A DNA stretch of 41,867 nucleotides from Xanthomonas populi. Its GTDB lineage: Bacteria; Pseudomonadota; Gammaproteobacteria; Xanthomonadales; Xanthomonadaceae. The notes under the pieces were generated by a model. It was not told the DNA's origin. It saw only the letters and a program-made list of their open reading frames with translations, and ran no database searches. The DNA is taken from positions 1-41,867 of the forward strand of contig NZ_MDEJ01000022.1 of the NCBI RefSeq assembly GCF_002940065.1, read 5' to 3'. Numbering within the stretch: position 1 is the first letter of the stretch; each line of letters starts with the position of its first letter. Position numbers and translations under genes: made by a program. Of the stretch, positions 9,663-18,562 are shown piece after piece.

Positions 9663-10475
9663 AATCAATGCAATGGGAACGGCTGCTGCTGATGCCGTTG
9701 ATAGCGCAAGCGGCCGATGTACGTCAGGACTATCGCCAGCAATGGCCGTTGCAGGTGGCTGGCTTGGGTGCCGGCATGTACCAGCTGAGCTTGAACGATG
9801 CGATCTATCGCAGTGTACATGATGCAGGGTTGCGCGATGTCACGGTGATTGATGCGCGTGGCGAGGAAGTGCCGACTGCCACTTCTGCCGGTGGATGCAG
9901 CGCCAGCCGCTGCGACCCGCCGGCAGCGCGTGCCGTTGTTTGCATTGCCGACGGGTGCGGCGCCTGCCAACGGCGATCTGTAGCTGATTGCCGCACGCGA
10001 TGCCAGTGGCGCTGGAAGGCTGCTTTGCAATTGGCCTATCGCCTGGGCAATGGCGCCGCAGCTGCATCGCCGCCGCAACGGCTGTCCGCACCGGTGCGCG
10101 ATCGCCAATGGCGGCTGCTCGCCGCGCAGCGGCGTAGCACCGCGGTGCCGACCCCGCGTGTGGGCTACCCGCCGGAGCGGGTGATCTTTCTGGCGCAGGG
10201 CCAGCCGCCGTATGCAGTGGTTGCGGGCAGCGCGCGCGTCACGCGGCGAAGCGCCGCTGGCCTCGATGCTGCAGGCCTTGCGCCGCGAACGCGGGGCGCA
10301 ATGGCAACCGGCCCAGGCCAACATCGCTGCGCAAGCACAGCCGCTGGCCGGCGACGCGGCGTTGCAGCCGGCTACCACGCCGCGCCACTGGGAACGGTGT
10401 TTGCTATGGGGTCTGCTGGTCGGCGGTCTCGCAGTGAGTCTGTTGCGTAGTTCGGCCGCCAATCGCAACCCCTGA
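9659..10475 (+). pseudogene. DUF3999 protein, broken
   Basis: Remnant of a DUF3999 protein, the usual partner of DUF2339. The first about 75 residues (QAADVRQDYRQQWPLQV, GLRDVTVIDARGEEVP) are in frame from the ATG at 9659. The frame then shifts near 9890; VPLFALPTGAAPANGDL continues in another frame and meets a TAG near 9980. It shifts again before RGEAPLASMLQALRRERG, and the C-terminal membrane segment CLLWGLLVGGLAVSLL ends at 10475. At about 270 codons it is well below the roughly 450 residues expected, so deletions have also occurred. Confidence 0.75.
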
Positions 10476-10789
10476 CGACGTGCGCCGCACTGCGGTTTGC
10501 CGCTGCGGCGCGAAGGTCCGACAATGGGCGTCCCCCGTTGCCAAGGCAGCCGCATTGCCCGTCGTGTTCGACCGATCATCTCCCGCATCGCCAGCCGTAT
10601 GGGCAGCGACATGCGCGACAGGCAAGCTGCGATCCCCGCGATCTGCACAAGCGCGCAACGACAGCCTGCGACGGCTGCCCCAGGGCGTCTGCCCGCGTAG
10701 CGGCCAGACGTTGGCGCTCTGCGCACTGGCTGCTTCCTCGATTCGCCATTCCCGATTCTTCATTCCCCCAGACTTAGCGAGCTGACTCC
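10476..10789 (+). other. Upstream region of pgk with dispersed repeat
   Basis: No gene is visible in these 314 bases. A partial copy of the GGGAATC-type repeat lies at 10739-10770 (CGATTCGCCATTCCCGATTC), directly before the pgk leader; related units occur between cysI and cysJ and at the start of cysN. The pgk promoter must be in this stretch, but no clear hexamers stand out. Confidence 0.45.
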
Positions 10790-11965
10790 ATGTCCATTGT
10801 CCGCATGACCGACCTCGATCTCTCCGGCAAGCGCGTGCTGATCCGTCAAGATCTCAACGTGCCGATCGACAACGGCCAGATCACCTCCGAACAGCGCATC
10901 ACCGCCTCGGTGCCCACCATCAAGCTGGCGCTGGAAAAAGGCGCTGCAGTGATGGTTACCTCGCATCTGGGCCGCCCCAAGGAAGGCAGCTGGACCGAAG
11001 AAGATTCGCTGGCGCCGGTGGCTGCACGCCTGACCGAGCTGTTGGGCATGGACGTGCCGCTGATGCGCGATTGGGTCGACGATGTCGAGGTGGCGCCGGG
11101 CCAGGTGGTGTTGCTGGAAAATTGCCGCATGAATGTCGGCGAGGGTAAGGACGACGCAGCCTTGGCGCGCAAGTACGCCGCGCTGTGCGATGTGTTCGTC
11201 ATGGACGCGTTCGGCACCGCGCATCGCGCGCAGGCCTCCACGCACGGCGTGATCCGTTTCGCCCCGGTGGCTGCAGGCGGCCCGCTGTTGATGGCCGAAC
11301 TGGACGCGCTGGCCAAGGCGCTGGACAACCCGGCCAAGCCGCTGCTGGCGATTGTGGCCGGCAGCAAGGTCTCCACCAAGCTGGAGCTGCTGGCCAATCT
11401 GGTCAACAAGGTCGATCAACTGATCGTCGGCGGCGGCATCGCCAACACCTTTATCGCCGCAGCCGGGCATGACGTCGGCAAGTCCTTGAACGAGCCGGAT
11501 CTGATTCCCACCGCCAACCAGATCGTCGCCGATGCCAAGCTGCGCGGTGCGGAGATCCCGCTGCCCAACGATGTGGTCGTGGCCAAGCAGTTTCTGCCCG
11601 ATGCGCAAGCCACCGTGAAGTCGCTCGATGCCGTCGAGGCCGATGACCTGATTCTGGATATCGGCCCACAGACCGCCGCGCGCTATGCCGAGTTGATCGC
11701 CAGCGCCGGCACCGTGGTGTGGAACGGGCCGGTAGGCGTGTTCGAATTCGAGCCCTTCAGCCACGGCACCGAAACGCTGGCGCGTGCAATCGCCAGTTCC
11801 AATGCGTTCTCGATTGCAGGCGGTGGCGACACCCTGGCGGCCGTCGACAAGTACCACATCGCCAAGGACGTCACCTACATCTCCACCGGTGGCGGCGCGT
11901 TTCTGGAATTTCTGGAAGGCAAGACCCTGCCGGCCGTGGCCGCACTCGAGGCGCGCGGCAAGTGA
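10790..11965 (+). CDS. pgk: Phosphoglycerate kinase
   Basis: Glycolytic kinase transferring phosphate from 1,3-bisphosphoglycerate to ADP, 391 residues, normal bacterial length. Visible motifs are the N-terminal substrate site [11 protein letters not shown], the conserved [14 protein letters not shown], the nucleotide segment [13 protein letters not shown] and the closing loop GGGDTLAA. The start follows the leader GAGCTGACTCC. The last four bases overlap the GTG start of the downstream phosphatase gene (GTGA), so the two are translationally coupled. Confidence 0.97.
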   Translation: MSIVRMTDLDLSGKRVLIRQDLNVPIDNGQITSEQRITASVPTIKLALEKGAAVMVTSHLGRPKEGSWTEEDSLAPVAARLTELLGMDVPLMRDWVDDVEVAPGQVVLLENCRMNVGEGKDDAALARKYAALCDVFVMDAFGTAHRAQASTHGVIRFAPVAAGGPLLMAELDALAKALDNPAKPLLAIVAGSKVSTKLELLANLVNKVDQLIVGGGIANTFIAAAGHDVGKSLNEPDLIPTANQIVADAKLRGAEIPLPNDVVVAKQFLPDAQATVKSLDAVEADDLILDIGPQTAARYAELIASAGTVVWNGPVGVFEFEPFSHGTETLARAIASSNAFSIAGGGDTLAAVDKYHIAKDVTYISTGGGAFLEFLEGKTLPAVAALEARGK

Positions 11966-12609
11966 GTGCAGCCACGCTGTTTTTCGATCTGGACGGCACC
12001 CTGGTCGATTCGGAGCCGGGCATCGTCGCCAGCATCGTGCATGCCTTCGACGAGGTGGGCCAGCCGCGTCCATCGGTGCAGACCCTGCGCGCGTGGATCG
12101 GCCCGCCCTTACGCGACAGTTTTGCCGAGTGCTTTCCGGATGATCCGGAACGGGTGCAGCGCGCGCTGGCGGCCTATCGCGCGCGCTACGACGCGGTGGG
12201 CTGGACCGAGCTCAGCGTGTTTGACGACATCGGCAACGTCATCACCGGCCTGCATCGCGCCGGTCACCGCCTGGCGGTAGTCACCTCGAAGAACGAGCGC
12301 TACGCGCGCCGCATCGTCGAGCATCTGCCCTTTGGTGCGTGCTTCGAAGACGTGATTGGTGCAAGCGAAGACGGCGAGCGTCGCTTCAAGCCGGACCTCA
12401 TCGCCGAAGCACTGCGCCGTTTGAAGATCGAAAAAACCGGCTGCGTGATGATCGGCGACCGCCGCATGGATATCGATGGCGCCAATCACCATGGCATCCA
12501 GAGCATCGGCGTGTTGTGGGGCTTCGGTGACGAAGCTGAACTGCGCACAGCCGGGGCCGGTGCGATCGCGCACAGGCCTGCCGAGTTGCGCGCCTTGATC
12601 GATGCATGA
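11962..12609 (+). CDS. HAD hydrolase, phosphoglycolate phosphatase-like
   Basis: A 215-residue haloacid-dehalogenase phosphatase. Motif I is [11 protein letters not shown] with two catalytic aspartates, motif II VVTSK, motif III the lysine in RRFKPDL and motif [11 protein letters not shown]. The cap region inserted after motif I places it in the Gph/HAD-IA group, which dephosphorylates 2-phosphoglycolate or similar metabolites; the exact substrate is not determined. It begins with GTG inside the pgk stop and lies in an operon with pgk. The longer frame upstream is only pgk read in another frame. Confidence 0.87.
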   Translation: MSAATLFFDLDGTLVDSEPGIVASIVHAFDEVGQPRPSVQTLRAWIGPPLRDSFAECFPDDPERVQRALAAYRARYDAVGWTELSVFDDIGNVITGLHRAGHRLAVVTSKNERYARRIVEHLPFGACFEDVIGASEDGERRFKPDLIAEALRRLKIEKTGCVMIGDRRMDIDGANHHGIQSIGVLWGFGDEAELRTAGAGAIAHRPAELRALIDA

Positions 12610-12944
12610 GCAGTGACGGACAAAGCAGCTGCGCGCACCGCCAGGCGAGCGCGGCCGGCGCTCGCAAATGGGGACCAGTACGCGGATGCTGCGATCATTT
12701 TGCAGCATCCGCGCTCCGAGCACCGCCCTCTAGTTGCCGCTCCGAACCGTGAGACCTTCACCGCTGCCGGGTTAGGGTGGCAGCCCACAGCAACGTCCAA
12801 CGGCGCGCCAGCCGATGCGGAAAGCGTACGTACTGTCTCGCACTGTCTTCGGACATGCCGGAATGCAAGGGTGGCTATGCCGTAATGCCATCCTGGGTAG
12901 GTGACGCGTGTGTTAAGTTTCGCGGCTTTTACAGGGAGGCCATC
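12610..12944. repeat. Dispersed repeat and hairpin between gph-like gene and pyk
   Basis: No gene in these 335 bases. From about 12610 to 12666 the sequence resembles the left half of the MITE at 118-258: both begin GAGC(A/G)G, include CAAA and share the block GCGC(T/G)CACCGCCAGGC followed by GCGCGGCCGG. The termini and centre differ, so it is a degenerate relative rather than an intact copy. Downstream lies the hairpin at 12681-12713, and AGGGAGG near 12933 is the pyk ribosome-binding site. Confidence 0.55.
12681..12713 (+). terminator. Hairpin after pgk-gph unit
   Basis: Perfect 12-base inverted repeat CGCGGATGCTGC / GCAGCATCCGCG with a nine-base loop, 72 bases after the phosphatase stop codon. 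It lacks a following T tract, so it may serve as a processing or weak termination structure rather than a canonical terminator. Confidence 0.45.
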
Positions 12945-14411
12945 ATGAAAGAACGCCAACGCCGCACCAAAATCCTCGCAACGCTTGGACCGGCCACGGA
13001 TCCCCCCGGTGTGCTGGACGCTTTGTTCAAGGCGGGCGTCAACGTGGTGCGCCTCAATTTCAGCCACGGCGATCCGTCCGGCCAGGCCAAGCGTGCGGCC
13101 GAAGTACGCGCCGCTGCAGTGCGTGTCGGTGCCGAGGTCGGCATCCTGGCCGATCTGCCCGGCCCGAAGATCCGCATTGAGCGCTTTGCCGAAGGCAAGA
13201 TCAAGCTGATCATGGGCGAGCGCTTCGACCTGTTGGCCGATGCCAATGCCCCGGCCGGCGACCAGCATCAGGTGGGCGTCAGCTACCTGGGCTTGCCGCA
13301 GGACGTGGCTGCGGGCGATGTGCTGCTGCTGGACGATGGTCTAGTGCAGCTGCAGGTGACCGAAGTGCAGGGGCAGCGCATCGTCACCACGGTGCTCAAC
13401 GATGGCGTGTTGTCCGACCGCAAGGGCTTGAACAAGCAGGGCGGCGGGTTGTCGCTGGGCGCGCTGACCGAGCGCGACAAGGAATTGATCGGCATCGTCG
13501 CCAAGATCGGTGTGGACTTCATCGCAGTGTCGTTCTGCCGCAATGCCGAAGACATGAACGACGCGCGTCGCATCGCACGCCAGCACGGCTGCGATGCCGC
13601 GCTGGTGTCCAAGATCGAGCGCACCGAAGCGATCGAGAACCTGGTCGAGATCGTCGAAGCCTCCGACGTGGTGATGGTGGCGCGCGGCGATTTGGGTGTG
13701 GAAATCGGCGATGCCGAATTGCCGGGTCTGCAGAAGAAGATCATCCGCGAATCGCTGGCGCAGAACAAAGTGGTGATCACCGCCACGCAGATGCTGCAGT
13801 CGATGGTGGAAAGCCCGATCCCAACCCGTGCCGAAGTGCTCGACGTGGCCAATGCGGTCATCGACGGCACCGACGCGGTGATGCTCTCGGCCGAAACCGC
13901 TGCCGGTGCCTATCCGGTGCGTGCGGTGGAAGCGATGGCGCGCATCTGTCTGGGTGCCGAGCGCCAGTTCGAGTTCGACACCGACTTTGAAGCGGCGCAA
14001 CGCAATCTGCAGCGCGCCGACCAGGCGATTGCGATGGCGACGATGTTCCTGTCCGAGCACATCGGTCTGGCCGGTGTGGTCGCATTGACCGAATCCGGCG
14101 GCACCCCGCGTTACCTGTCGCGCTTCCGCTCCAACATGCCGATCTACGCGTTCACCCGTCACGATGGCGCACGCCGCCACATGGCGATGGTGCGTGGCGT
14201 GTTCCCGATCAGCTTCGACAGCCGCGGCCTCACCCCGCGCGAGGCCGCACGTGCGGCGATCCGTCTGCTGGTGGAGAACGAGCGCATGGGACCTGGCGAC
14301 CGCGTGGTGTTCACCAGCGGCGAGCATATGGAAACCCATGGCGCCACCAACACCTTGCGTCTGCTGGAAGTGGGCGAAGACGGCCGCGCCAGCGGATTGG
14401 GCGAGCTATAG
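12945..14411 (+). CDS. pyk: Pyruvate kinase
   Basis: Final glycolytic enzyme, converting phosphoenolpyruvate and ADP to pyruvate and ATP, 488 residues. Visible motifs are RRTKILATLGPA at the start, VRLNFSHG, LADLPGPKIR, the catalytic lysine region ALVSKIERTEAI, the metal site MVARGDLGVEIG, and ITATQMLQSM. The B domain is present, and the C-terminal domain ends GEDGRASGLGEL. The ATG at 12945 follows AGGGAGG at ideal spacing; longer frames upstream lack it. It is monocistronic, with its own terminator at 14478-14526. Confidence 0.96.
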   Translation: MKERQRRTKILATLGPATDPPGVLDALFKAGVNVVRLNFSHGDPSGQAKRAAEVRAAAVRVGAEVGILADLPGPKIRIERFAEGKIKLIMGERFDLLADANAPAGDQHQVGVSYLGLPQDVAAGDVLLLDDGLVQLQVTEVQGQRIVTTVLNDGVLSDRKGLNKQGGGLSLGALTERDKELIGIVAKIGVDFIAVSFCRNAEDMNDARRIARQHGCDAALVSKIERTEAIENLVEIVEASDVVMVARGDLGVEIGDAELPGLQKKIIRESLAQNKVVITATQMLQSMVESPIPTRAEVLDVANAVIDGTDAVMLSAETAAGAYPVRAVEAMARICLGAERQFEFDTDFEAAQRNLQRADQAIAMATMFLSEHIGLAGVVALTESGGTPRYLSRFRSNMPIYAFTRHDGARRHMAMVRGVFPISFDSRGLTPREAARAAIRLLVENERMGPGDRVVFTSGEHMETHGATNTLRLLEVGEDGRASGLGEL

Positions 14412-14430
14412 TCACGCTTGTGTCGTGATG

Positions 14431-14459
14431 ACATCGCGCGTCTGTGAAACGCGCGATGT
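14431..14459. repeat. Inverted repeat after pyk
   Basis: Perfect 11-base arms ACATCGCGCGT / ACGCGCGATGT with a seven-base loop, 20 bases past the pyk stop. It has no T tract; the stronger terminator follows immediately. Confidence 0.55.
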
Positions 14460-14477
14460 GCGATGCAATCGCGAGTG

Positions 14478-14526
14478 CCGACACAACGGCGGCCTGCGGG
14501 TCGCCGTTGTGCCGTGTCGGATTTTT
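14478..14526 (+). terminator. Rho-independent terminator of pyk
   Basis: Left arm CCGACACAACGGCG (14478-14491) pairs with CGCCGTTGTG (14502-14511) and, after a CCG bulge, TGTCGG (14515-14520). A run of five T residues follows at 14522-14526. Confidence 0.8.
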
Positions 14527-14937
14527 CGGGTGGTGTTTATTGCCGATGGTTTGCGCAGGCGAGGCGCCATAGAAGACGCCATGCACGCACCAGTTCGATG
14601 CGTTGTCGGTACACATCCCGCTGCAACTTCAAGCGGCCAGGATCTGTGTGCAAACACGTGCTGCGTGACTTCAAGCACCCGGGTCGTTAGTTGTGCTGGC
14701 ATGACCACCACACACACATCTACATCGAACATGCCAATGCCTTGTCCCGTCTGCTGTCTTGCCAGCGATGACATCGGCAACAAGCATTGTCGGCACGCAT
14801 ACACATCGCGATGCGCGCCGCGCCACACATCCTGTCATGCAGGACACGTGTAATCGGTTGCAGACATTCCGTGAAGCAATGTGTACGACTTTCGTCGCTA
14901 TACTTTCGTTCTCCCCCGCAGCTGCCACAGGAACTAC

Positions 14938-15942
14938 ATGAGCATCGAACAGCTTGCCGAAACCGCCCAGGCCATGGTCGCCCCGGGCAAGGGCATCATC
15001 GCCATCGACGAATCGACCAGCACGATCGCCAAGCGTTTTGCCAGCGTCGGCATCGAGAACATCGAAGAAAACCGTCGCGCGTATCGCGAACTGCTGCTGA
15101 CCACGCCCAAGCTGAGCGATTACATCTCCGGCGCCATCCTGTTCGACGAGACCATCCGTCAGAAGACCAAGGACGGCGTGCCGTTCGCCAAGTACATGGC
15201 AGACCACGGCATCATCCCGGGCATCAAGGTCGACAAGGGCGCGCAGCCGCTGGCCGGCATGCCGGGCGAGCTGGTCACCGAAGGCCTGGACGGTCTGCGT
15301 GCACGCCTTGAGGAGTACTACACGCTGGGCGCGCGTTTCGCCAAGTGGCGTGCAGTCATCAACATCGGCGAAGACATGCCGTCAGGCACCTGCATCGAGG
15401 CCAATTCGCATGCGCTGGCGCGTTACGCCGCGCTGTGTCAGGAGCAGGGCCTGGTGCCGATGGTCGAGCCGGAAGTGATCATGGACGGCAACCACGACAT
15501 CGAGACCTGCTACGAAGTCACCGAAGCCACGCTGCGTTCGCTGTTCGGCGCACTGTATGAGCAAAATGTCGTGCTCGAAGGCACCATCCTGAAGGCCTCA
15601 ATGGTCATCTCCGGCAAGGGCTGCGAAGAACAGGCCGGTGTGGAAGAAGTCGCCGAGTCCACTGTGATGTGCCTGAAGTCGACCGTACCGGCGATCCTGC
15701 CGGGCATCGTGTTCCTGTCCGGCGGCCAGAGCGACGAGCAGTCCACTGCGCACCTCAACGAGATGCACCAGCTCGGCAATCTGCCGTGGCCGCTGAGCTT
15801 CTCCTATGGCCGTGCGATGCAGCAGGCCGCACTGAAGCTGTGGGCCAAGGACATGACCGGCAACGTCGCCAAGGCGCAGCAGATCATCTATGAGCGCGCC
15901 AAGGAAAACGGTCTGGCCGCGCTGGGCAAGTGGAAGGGCTGA
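14938..15942 (+). CDS. fba: Class I fructose-bisphosphate aldolase
   Basis: Cleaves fructose 1,6-bisphosphate to dihydroxyacetone phosphate and glyceraldehyde 3-phosphate through a lysine Schiff base, without metal. The 334-residue protein shows GKGIIAIDEST, RFAKWRAVI and the Schiff-base segment EGTILKASMVI with Lys219. Class I enzymes of this eukaryote-like type are the minority form in bacteria but expected in xanthomonads. The ATG at 14938 is selected because ACAGGA precedes it and MSIEQL is the natural N-terminus. Monocistronic, ending near a bidirectional terminator. Confidence 0.95.
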   Translation: MSIEQLAETAQAMVAPGKGIIAIDESTSTIAKRFASVGIENIEENRRAYRELLLTTPKLSDYISGAILFDETIRQKTKDGVPFAKYMADHGIIPGIKVDKGAQPLAGMPGELVTEGLDGLRARLEEYYTLGARFAKWRAVINIGEDMPSGTCIEANSHALARYAALCQEQGLVPMVEPEVIMDGNHDIETCYEVTEATLRSLFGALYEQNVVLEGTILKASMVISGKGCEEQAGVEEVAESTVMCLKSTVPAILPGIVFLSGGQSDEQSTAHLNEMHQLGNLPWPLSFSYGRAMQQAALKLWAKDMTGNVAKAQQIIYERAKENGLAALGKWKG

Positions 15943-15984
15943 TCGGTTTGTTGGCCGCTCCTGGTCCGGATCAACCGTAAGAAA

Positions 15985-16010
15985 AAACGCCGGCAGCAAT
16001 GCCGGCGTTT
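15985..16010. terminator. Bidirectional terminator between fba and macro-domain gene
   Basis: Perfect 11-base stem AAACGCCGGCA / TGCCGGCGTTT with a GCAA loop. Read on the minus strand it is followed by TTTTTTC, a good tail for the macro-domain gene; on the plus strand it is followed by GCGTTTG, closing fba. Confidence 0.85.
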
Positions 16011-16101
16011 GCGTTTGAACCGATCGAGCAGTTTCTGCGTCGCCCCCAAACGCAACGAGCGCCTCACGGCGCTCGTCATCTTCAACCTGTAACTCCGTGC
16101 C

Positions 16102-16641
16102 TCAGGCGGGAGCAGTTTCCTGTGCAGCAAGCGCTTGCTGATACGCCTTGAAGGTCGCTTCGTTGTAGGCCACCAGCACGATGTGCTTGGGCACCTGGTG
16201 CGAACGCTGTCAAGCACGCGTTTCGGTAACGGCGATGCGCACGGCCTGATACAGCGGATAGCCGTAAATGCCGCAGCTGATCGCCGGGAACGCGATCGAA
16301 TGCAGCAGCATCTGCTCGGCCAGTTTCAACGACTGCCAATAGCAGTTGGCGAGTTGTTCCGGCTCGTTGTGTTTGCCATCGCGCCACACCGGGCCGACGG
16401 TGTGGAACACATGGCGGGCCTTGAGATCGAAGCCGTCGGTGATGCGAATTTCGCCGGTGGGGCAGCGCACGCCTGGACGCACTTGCGGCAGCGCCTCGCA
16501 GGCTTGCAGCAGGCGCGGGCCGGCTGCGTGATGGATGGCACCATCCACGCCGCCACCGCCAAGCAGTGATTCGTTGGCGGCATTGACGATGACGTCGATG
16601 TCGAGTTCGGTGATGTCGCCTTGCCAGACTTCGATCTTCAT
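16102..16641 (-). pseudogene. Macro-domain ADP-ribose hydrolase with in-frame TGA
   Basis: The full frame is 179 codons and encodes a YmdB/MacroD-type macro domain that removes acetyl from O-acetyl-ADP-ribose or ADP-ribose from protein. The signature [20 protein letters not shown], carrying the catalytic asparagine and aspartate, is intact, as are [12 protein letters not shown] and AVTETRA. Codon 144 is TGA (16212-16210). The same frame then continues without break as QRSHQVPKHIVLVAYNE to ETAPA and a final TGA at 16104-16102. A TGG tryptophan is expected at the stop, so one base change has removed the last strand and helix. Confidence 0.85.
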
Positions 16642-16784
16642 GGCGCGATAGTTAGAGGGTGCGCATGAGCAACGCGTTATGGGGCACGCGTTGCGGAAGG
16701 GGCACGCTAGCGCCCATTCATCTCAGCCACTGCGACTGCCTGAGCGTGCGTGCGTCGACGGCAGACGGACCACGCGAACGCGCC

Positions 16785-16811
16785 GATGCGATTGATCTGC
16801 TCAATCGCATC
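16785..16811. repeat. Inverted repeat downstream of methyltransferase gene
   Basis: Perfect 11-base arms GATGCGATTGA / TCAATCGCATC with a five-base loop, 27 bases past the methyltransferase stop on the minus strand. No T tract; possible weak terminator. Confidence 0.45.
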
Positions 16812-16837
16812 GCAGCGATGTCATCGACGATCGAGGA

Positions 16838-17342
16838 CTACAACCAGCGCCTGACGCGCGCGCAATAGGCGCTGTAATGGCGGCCGAATTCGCTGCGCAG
16901 ACGCGCTTGTTCGAATGGGATGACGTAGAGCTGCAGGGCGAGCCATGGCAGCGGAAACAACGCGACCGCCCACAGCAGACCAAGTTGCAGACACAGGACG
17001 CCATAGCTCAGCACCAGTGCCAGATACATCGGGTTGCGGGTGAAGCGATACGGGCCGTCGAGCACCAGCCGCGAAGGATGGACGTTGGGCATGATGGTGG
17101 TGCGGCGACGCGCGAACAGGATGAAGCAGCTCACCGCCAGTGCCAGCCCGAGACCGGCGATCACGCCGCCGGATAGTTCGATCCAGGCCAACGGCGTTGG
17201 CGCAGGCAATGGCAGGTCCAACGCGCTTTGCAGCCAGGCACCTAAGCCTAGTGCCAGCGCAAAGTGAGCAGGCGAGGTGATCTTGACCAGCCATGGCGCC
17301 CGAAGCGCGGGTGTTGCTGTGTCTATATGGCCGATTGCTCAC
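16838..17342 (-). pseudogene. ICMT-like membrane methyltransferase, start frameshifted
   Basis: A small integral membrane protein of the isoprenylcysteine carboxyl methyltransferase/PEMT type. The family pattern is clear near the C-terminus: DGPYRFTRNPMYLALVLSYG, followed by the P-F-E-Q-A-R-L motif and FGRHYSAYCARVRRWL. Three to four hydrophobic segments are present. The best start is a GTG at 17342 preceded by GGGAGA, but its frame (MSNRPYRHSN) does not join the conserved frame. The latter is open upstream from about 17336 (TPALRAPWLVKI) with no ATG. A one-base indel near 17315-17325 is inferred; otherwise translation could start at TTG 17221 and give 127 residues. Confidence 0.65.
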
Positions 17343-17534
17343 GACGGTTCTCCCTGCATCACGGCTGCCACCCTAACGTTTCCTTGACATGGGCGGGAGT
17401 GCGCGGGCGCCGCAGTGCAAGCTGCTCCGCACAGAGCGATCTACAAAAAGCTTGGCGGTGTCCGACGTCTCTGCGGCAATGCGCGAGTGCATGCTGAAGA
17501 AGGCGAGGGCGATGACTGGAACGACGACAAGCAA

Positions 17535-17561
17535 ACAGGCCGCGCTGTGGGCGCGGCCTGT
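17535..17561 (-). terminator. Terminator of cysG-cysK
   Basis: Perfect 11-base stem ACAGGCCGCGC / GCGCGGCCTGT with a five-base loop, 26 bases downstream of the cysK stop. On the minus strand it is followed by TTGCTTG. The 200 bases beyond it (17343-17534) hold no confident gene. Confidence 0.8.
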
Positions 17562-17586
17562 GCCTGCAAACACACAACCTGAGCGA

Positions 17587-18546
17587 TCAGGGCAGACCAG
17601 CCAACCAATCGTCGTCGGAGCCTTCGTTGATATCGGCGAACAGCGGCGTGGAAAAGTAACGCTCGCCGGTATCGGGCAGCATCGCCAGCACCACCGCGCC
17701 GGGCACCGCGCTTTCGGCCACGCGCAATGCGGTGGCGACGGTGGCGCCGCCGGAGATGCCGGTGAAGATGCCTTCTTCGGCGGCCAGGCGGCGCGCCACG
17801 CTGATCGCGTCGGTGTCTTCCACGCTGAGCACTTCGTGTGCGACATCGCGGTTGAGCACTTCGGGCACGAAGTCAGGGGTCCAGCCCTGAATCTTGTGGG
17901 GCTTCCAGTCCTGGCCTTGCAGCAATGCGGCTCCGGCCGGCTCGGTGGCGGTGATGCGCACTTCCGGGCGAGCCACGCGCAGCACTTCGCCCACACCGGT
18001 GAGCGTGCCGCCTGTGCCCCAGCCGGTGACGAAATGGTCCAGCCGGTGGCCGGCGAAGTCGCGCAGGATTTCCGCCGCAGTGGTGTTGCGGTGATAGGCA
18101 GGATTGGCCGGGTTGGCGAACTGGCTGGCCAAAAACCAGCCGTGCTGCTCGGCCAGTTCCTTGGCTTTACGCACCATGCCGCTGCTGCGCTCGGCGGCCG
18201 GGGTCAGGATGACCTTGGCGCCATACGCGCGCATCAGTTTGCGGCGCTCGATGGAGAAGGTTTCCACCATGGTGGCGACGAATTTGTAGCCGCGTGCGGC
18301 GGCCACCATTGCCAGCGCCACACCGGTATTGCCGGAGGTGGCCTCGACAATCGTGTCGCCTGGCTTGAGCAGGCCGCGCTGCTCGGCGTCCAAAACGATC
18401 GCCAGCGCCAGCCGGTCCTTGACCGAGCCGCCCGGATTGAACGCCTCGACCTTGACGTACAGGGTCACGTGCTCGGGTGCGAGGCGATGGAGTTTGACCA
18501 CCGGGGTAAGCCCGATGGTGTCGAGGATGTTGTCGTACAGGGCCAT
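17587..18546 (-). CDS. cysK: Cysteine synthase A
   Basis: O-acetylserine sulfhydrylase joining O-acetylserine and sulfide to make cysteine, 319 residues, PLP-dependent and cytoplasmic. The PLP lysine is in FNPGGSVKDRLAL, the substrate loop is EATSGNTGVALA, and the phosphate-binding loop is GWGTGGTLTGVGE. ISGGATVATAL is also typical. The ATG at 18546 follows GGAG; the longer frame overlaps the cysG tail without support. It lies 16 bases after cysG on the same strand, so siroheme and cysteine synthesis genes are co-transcribed. Confidence 0.95.
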   Translation of the reverse strand: MALYDNILDTIGLTPVVKLHRLAPEHVTLYVKVEAFNPGGSVKDRLALAIVLDAEQRGLLKPGDTIVEATSGNTGVALAMVAAARGYKFVATMVETFSIERRKLMRAYGAKVILTPAAERSSGMVRKAKELAEQHGWFLASQFANPANPAYHRNTTAAEILRDFAGHRLDHFVTGWGTGGTLTGVGEVLRVARPEVRITATEPAGAALLQGQDWKPHKIQGWTPDFVPEVLNRDVAHEVLSVEDTDAISVARRLAAEEGIFTGISGGATVATALRVAESAVPGAVVLAMLPDTGERYFSTPLFADINEGSDDDWLAGLP

Positions 18547-18562
18547 GGGGTCTCCGTCGGGA

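Larger units (their letters stand above)
14412..14937 (+). other. Intergenic region between pyk and fba
   Basis: The first part holds the hairpin at 14431-14459 and the pyk terminator at 14478-14526. From 14527 to 14870 only low-quality short frames are seen. TATACT at 14899-14904 is a plausible -10 box for fba, 34 bases before its start codon, without a good -35 partner. ACAGGA just before the ATG is the ribosome-binding site. Confidence 0.5.

Noticed and set aside
10760-12073. Minus-strand frame of 437 codons over pgk
   Set aside because: Antisense shadow; pgk is unambiguous.
16210-16212. TGA in the macro-domain gene read as selenocysteine
   Set aside because: The expected residue is tryptophan, the family does not use selenocysteine, and no SECIS-like hairpin was evident; a nonsense mutation is simpler.
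17373-17560. Small membrane-like peptide (CLLVVVPVIALAFFSMHS) after cysK
   Set aside because: It overlaps the cysK terminator, lacks a ribosome-binding site and has no recognisable family.
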